This document shows, one piece after another, positions 60,672 to 64,000 of a stretch of 64,000 bases of DNA. A model generated the notes under the pieces. The model had not been told where the DNA came from. It worked only from the letters and a program-made list of their open reading frames with translations, and ran no database searches. This stretch comes from Pseudarcicella hirudinis. GTDB taxonomy: Bacteria > Bacteroidota > Bacteroidia > Cytophagales > Spirosomataceae. The translations under genes and the position numbers were made by a program. The stretch spans positions 265,670-329,669 of the forward strand of contig NZ_FOXH01000002.1 of NCBI RefSeq assembly GCF_900115665.1, in the 5' to 3' direction. Every line of letters begins with the position of its first letter. The stretch's first letter is position 1.

Positions 60672-61577
60672 ATGAACCGTAGAATTTTCCTTCAGAATTC
60701 GGCTCTCACTTTTGGAGCTATTGCTTTGCTGCCGCATCAGGAACTGATGGCAGGAGTATTTTCAGAAAACCCGTATAAGATCAAAGAACTGAGGGGAGGA
60801 GTAAGCGTTTTCACGGAAAAAGGAGGAACAATTGCCTTTTTACAGGGTAATGATGGTTTGGTTGTGGTTGACTCTCAATTTCCGGAGCAAGCCGGGCATT
60901 TAATTGAAGAGCTGAAAAAATCCTCAGAAAAACCTTTCCGATATCTGATTAATACCCACCATCACGGTGATCATACAGGAGGGAATATTGCATTTAAGGG
61001 CCTTGCGGAGCATGTTGCAGGACATAAAAATTGCCTGATTAATCAGCAGAATTCGGCGCAAAAGCAAAAAACAGAAGATAGACAACTTTATGCTGATCTG
61101 ACTTTTGATGATACCTGGAAGCAGAAAGTAGGAAAAGAACATATCAAGGCGCATTATTTCGGAGCAGGTCATACCAATGGAGATGCAGTCATTCATTTTG
61201 AGAATGCCAATATTGCACATATGGGTGATTTGGTTTTTAACCGCCGCTATCCTTTTGTTGACAGAAGTGCCGGAGCGAATATTAAAAGCTGGATTTCTGT
61301 ATTGGATAAAACCCTGAAGACATTTGATAAAGAAACTATTTTTGTTTTCGGTCATGCGTTTGATCCTGAAAAAATTACCGGTAACAAAGAGGATTTGAAA
61401 GCCTTTCAGGATTATCTGGCAAAACTGCTTGTTTTCGTGGAATCTGAGATAAAATCAGGAAAAAGCAAAGAGGACGTTTTAAAAGCAACCTCCGTGCCTG
61501 GTGTAACAGAATGGAAAGGAGACGGCATTCAAAGAAGTTTACAAGCTGCTTATGAAGAACTGACAGAAGTTAAGTAA
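60672..61577 (+). CDS. Exported metallo-beta-lactamase-fold hydrolase (possible Tat substrate)
   Basis: 301 residues. The N-terminus MNRRIFLQNSALTFGAIALL has a twin-arginine motif (RRIFLQ), suggesting folded export by Tat, with cleavage near residue 27. The MBL fold shows INTHHHGDHTGGN (zinc residues at about 96-101), HTNGDAVIHFENA and GDLVFNRRYPF (about 183-193), and FVFGHAFDP with the last His (about 232). Similar to class B3-like and lactonase-type hydrolases of unknown substrate; resistance is not implied. A strong terminator follows. Confidence 0.88.
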   Translation: MNRRIFLQNSALTFGAIALLPHQELMAGVFSENPYKIKELRGGVSVFTEKGGTIAFLQGNDGLVVVDSQFPEQAGHLIEELKKSSEKPFRYLINTHHHGDHTGGNIAFKGLAEHVAGHKNCLINQQNSAQKQKTEDRQLYADLTFDDTWKQKVGKEHIKAHYFGAGHTNGDAVIHFENANIAHMGDLVFNRRYPFVDRSAGANIKSWISVLDKTLKTFDKETIFVFGHAFDPEKITGNKEDLKAFQDYLAKLLVFVESEIKSGKSKEDVLKATSVPGVTEWKGDGIQRSLQAAYEELTEVK

Positions 61578-61618
61578 TCATAAGTGCTCAAGATACCTGT
61601 AAACCTATGATTAAGCAT

Positions 61619-61658
61619 AAAAATAATCCTGAAAATCTTTTTTCAGGATTATTTTTTT
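61619..61658 (+). terminator. Strong terminator after the MBL-fold gene
   Basis: AAAATAATCCTGAAAA pairs with TTTTCAGGATTATTTT around a 4-base loop, followed by T residues, 40 bp past the stop. Confidence 0.9.
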
Positions 61659-61780
61659 TATAAATTTTCTTGAATTGGTAATAAAAATCACTTTTTGAAC
61701 TGATTTTTCCTCACATTTTGTTACCGGGTTAATACCAATATTTGCAGTGCAGAACATCTCATCAACTAAATGAAAATCAT

Positions 61781-63181
61781 ATGGAAATCTCCTTTCATGG
61801 CGCCGCTCAGACAGTTACCGGAAGTAAACATTTACTGACTCTTAAAGATGGGACCAAAATATTACTCGATTGCGGGATGTTTCAGGGTAGGGGAAAGGAA
61901 ACCGATTCTCTCAACCGGGAATGGGGTTTTAAGCCTGAAGAAATAAATTTTATGATTTTGACCCATGCGCATATCGACCATTCCGGCCTGATACCTAAAC
62001 TGGTAAAAGAGGGTTTTAAGGGGAAAATTTATTGTACTGGCCCTACCAAAGACCTTGCCCAGATTCTGTTGCTGGACTCTGCCCATATTCAGGAAAATGA
62101 TGTAAAATTTATCAATAAGAAAAGAGTAGAACAGGAGAAAAACCAACTGGCACCCTTATATGATACGCAGGATGCCATGCGCTGTCTGATGCGGTTTACA
62201 ACGCTGAAATTGGATGAATGGTACACACTTACGGAAGATGTTCAGCTGAAATTTACGGAAGCCGGACATATTCTGGGAGCAGCAGTGGTAAATCTGAGAA
62301 TAAAAGAAGATAGTAAAACTACTAAAATTACATTTACCGGAGATATTGGCCGGTACAATGATTCCATTCTGAAATCCCCTGCGGTTTTTCCTCAGGCAGA
62401 TGTAATTATCTGTGAATCAACTTACGGAGATTCCCTGCATGATGATATGAAGATTTCTGAGGAAAAATTTGTGGAAATCATCATGAAAACCTGCTTTGAA
62501 AAAAGAGGTAAACTAATCATTCCGGCGTTTAGTGTGGGTCGTACACAGGAGCTTGTTTACACTTTGAACAGATTATTCAATGAAGGAAAAATTCCTCCGA
62601 TTGAAACTTTTGTGGACAGTCCTTTGTCGACAGAAGCAACACGGGTTACTTACAACCATCCGGAATGTTTCAACAAAAAGCTGTTGAAATACATGGAAAT
62701 TGATGAAAATCCATTCGATTTTGATGATCTGGCATATATCACAGACAAGAAAGCCTCTCAATCTTTGAATGAGCGAAAAGAGCCATGTATTATCATTTCT
62801 GCTTCAGGAATGGCGGAGGCCGGAAGGGTAAAACACCATATTGCAAATAGTATTCAGAACAAAAGAAATACAATTCTGCTGGTAGGATACTGCGAGCCCA
62901 ATTCTTTAGGTGGCCGTTTGAAATTACGTCCCAGAATGGTCTCTATCTTTGGAGAAGATTATCAGGTAATAGCAGACATCGATGAAATAAAAAGCCTTTC
63001 CGCTCATGCAGATTATGAGGATTTATCACAGTTTCTTGCCTGTCAGGATTCACAGCTGGTTGATAAGTTCTTCATCGTTCACGGAGAACTGTCTGTACAG
63101 GAAAATTTTAAAAGGAAATTGATTAAGAAAGGTTATAATGAGGTTTTTATTCCTGCAATTCATCAAAAGTATTCTATTTGA
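61781..63181 (+). CDS. Beta-CASP metallo-beta-lactamase RNase-type protein (COG1236)
   Basis: 466 residues from the ATG at 61781 (MEISFHGAAQTVTGSKHLL); the upstream in-frame extension lacks conservation. MBL motifs: LDCGMFQG, LTHAHIDHSGLIPKL (about 57-71), EAGHILGAAVV (about 159-169) and FTGDIGR (about 187-193). The beta-CASP part has FSVGRTQELVYTL, YITDKKAS and SASGMAEAGRVKHH; the C-terminal SLSAHADYEDL supplies the final ligand and VHGELSVQENF follows. The CPSF73/YSH1-like bacterial family processes RNA, probably as an endo- or exoribonuclease; the exact activity is unknown. No signal peptide, so cytoplasmic. Confidence 0.93.
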   Translation: MEISFHGAAQTVTGSKHLLTLKDGTKILLDCGMFQGRGKETDSLNREWGFKPEEINFMILTHAHIDHSGLIPKLVKEGFKGKIYCTGPTKDLAQILLLDSAHIQENDVKFINKKRVEQEKNQLAPLYDTQDAMRCLMRFTTLKLDEWYTLTEDVQLKFTEAGHILGAAVVNLRIKEDSKTTKITFTGDIGRYNDSILKSPAVFPQADVIICESTYGDSLHDDMKISEEKFVEIIMKTCFEKRGKLIIPAFSVGRTQELVYTLNRLFNEGKIPPIETFVDSPLSTEATRVTYNHPECFNKKLLKYMEIDENPFDFDDLAYITDKKASQSLNERKEPCIIISASGMAEAGRVKHHIANSIQNKRNTILLVGYCEPNSLGGRLKLRPRMVSIFGEDYQVIADIDEIKSLSAHADYEDLSQFLACQDSQLVDKFFIVHGELSVQENFKRKLIKKGYNEVFIPAIHQKYSI

Positions 63182-63234
63182 TGAATTGCAGGGGGCATGA
63201 AATTTCAGCAATTTCTTCCTGAATGCAGAGGAAA

Positions 63235-64000
63235 TTACTTTCCGGGTGTTTGCATAAATGACTCAATCAGCTCTGCCACTTTTGGAAATGGCATTAATTC
63301 TGTAAGATAAGTATGAGGACCTTCAGGATCATCCTGCCAGGCATTGTTTCCGCCTTTCATGATAATTCTGCCACGTTTCTGTGAAAAATAAGGCTTAGTT
63401 CCTCTGATAGCAACCAACACTGCAGTCTGATCCCAGCTCATACGTCCTTCAGCATCTTCCTTACTCATGGGTATAGTCATGGCAAAAACATCTTTCACCG
63501 GACTTTTCAGCTTTTTATTGGCAATAACCCGTAACCCGGTTTTAATTTGCTTGCCAATTTCAACCCCGCTGAAAATGATCGGAGAAGGCCATTGGGTAAA
63601 TACCTTTTCCGAAGAAAGAGAGTCAATATGTACATTGTATTCCCGGCCGGATGGAAAGGCTCCGGCCATGGAAACCAGTTGTTTTACTTTTTGCTTTACC
63701 AGAAGTTTTCCGCTTAACGGAGAAATTTTATCCGGACCGGAATTGAGCAAATCTGCAAGGTTGGTCAGAAAACCAATGGTTACTATTGTTACACTCTTGT
63801 CAGGCTGGCTTGTCAGGATTTTCCGGTATGTTTCTACAGCATCGGGAGCTTCAGAAGATTTATTGATTTTATGTGGATATTTGCCCACGAGCATTTCAGG
63901 CCATTTTTGCGGAGCACCTATGTCGGCAGCTTTACCCTTAGGTACACCCGAAGGTAAACCGAGGCGTCCGAAATAGGTATTCAATATATCAATCGTCGGA
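63235..64000 (-). CDS. Inosine-uridine-preferring nucleoside hydrolase family protein (N-terminus beyond the right edge)
   Basis: 255 residues to the C-terminus; the frame stays open to the window end, so about 80-100 N-terminal residues with the DTDxxxDD calcium site are missing. What remains has the IUNH features: ILNTYFGRLGLPSGVPKG, VTIVTIGFLTNLADLL, MAGAFPSGREYNVHIDS (with the Asn/His/Asp substrate pocket), FSGVEIGKQIKTG, and SWDQTAVLVAI (Asp ligand). It cleaves nucleosides to base and ribose. Being near a purine permease and nucleosidase is not close enough (about 27 kb) to infer one pathway. Confidence 0.87.
   Translation of the reverse strand, partial: PTIDILNTYFGRLGLPSGVPKGKAADIGAPQKWPEMLVGKYPHKINKSSEAPDAVETYRKILTSQPDKSVTIVTIGFLTNLADLLNSGPDKISPLSGKLLVKQKVKQLVSMAGAFPSGREYNVHIDSLSSEKVFTQWPSPIIFSGVEIGKQIKTGLRVIANKKLKSPVKDVFAMTIPMSKEDAEGRMSWDQTAVLVAIRGTKPYFSQKRGRIIMKGGNNAWQDDPEGPHTYLTELMPFPKVAELIESFMQTPGK

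Noticed and set aside
60924-61355. 143-codon leftward frame
   Set aside because: Antisense shadow of the zinc-binding core of the MBL-fold hydrolase.
63467-63976. 169-codon frame antisense to the nucleoside hydrolase
   Set aside because: Opposite-strand shadow of a clearly recognised enzyme.

Overview
The window looks like chromosomal DNA of a Bacteroidota member, most likely an aerobic Cytophagales bacterium (Emticicia/Leadbetterella-like is a guess). Supporting signs are a type IX secretion (T9SS) C-terminal sorting domain on a secreted VCBS protein, a PorE-like TPR/PD40/OmpA protein, the long Bacteroidota form of NusB, the ftsK-lolA pair, moderate-to-low GC, and many gene starts preceded by the Bacteroidota -7 promoter element TAnnTTTG. 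Most of the window is ordinary housekeeping and envelope sequence. Both edges cut a gene: dnaX on the left and a nucleoside hydrolase on the right.

Layout. 0-10 kb: dnaX (partial), an outer-membrane barrel, a PorE-like protein, then the leftward run nusB-ytxH-DUF1573-yajC, terminator, ybbR-coaE, and an ABC exporter half. 10-19 kb: the leftward SDR-tsaE-ald run, a solitary MlaE-type permease, an Anbu proteasome-like cluster (alpha-E protein, Anbu, transglutaminase), a YdcF protein and a secreted esterase. 19-27 kb: a probable small structured RNA, pyrD, ftsK, lolA, purQ and an M1 peptidase. 27-33.2 kb: an accessory stretch with a leftward two-component operon (lipoprotein, multi-TM protein, histidine kinase, response regulator), divergent from a LytTR regulator, a small holin-like membrane protein, an AT-rich barrel/coiled-coil outer-membrane protein and a 66-residue Cys-containing peptide. 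The shared 306-bp control region is packed with short repeats. 33-47 kb: ahcY and a periplasmic MTA/SAH nucleosidase flanking a purine permease, a 38-bp tandem repeat, a trehalase-MFS pair divergent from an AraC regulator, murF, a T9SS cargo protein, and secreted DUF1349 and GH130 proteins. 47-55 kb: GNAT, a UPF1-like helicase, and an AT-rich islet with an ABC-type ATPase overlapping an HNH nuclease (Septu/PtuAB-like anti-phage defence). Diverged 63-bp direct repeats bracket this islet, and its right side abuts the 3' end of a tRNA-Arg gene. 55-64 kb: hflX behind an unusual soluble AAA+/M41 protease fusion, DUF2911, a second AraC regulator, a short unreported ORF, two metallo-beta-lactamase-fold proteins and the partial nucleoside hydrolase.

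The items most worth following up are the Septu-like islet and its tRNA-proximal borders, the Clp-like AAA+ fused to an FtsH-type peptidase domain, the LytTR/holin-like/barrel/Cys-peptide module with its repeat-rich control region, the Anbu cluster lacking its usual ATP-grasp partner, and the candidate small RNA upstream of pyrD. All functional statements rest on motifs read by eye; no database search was run.
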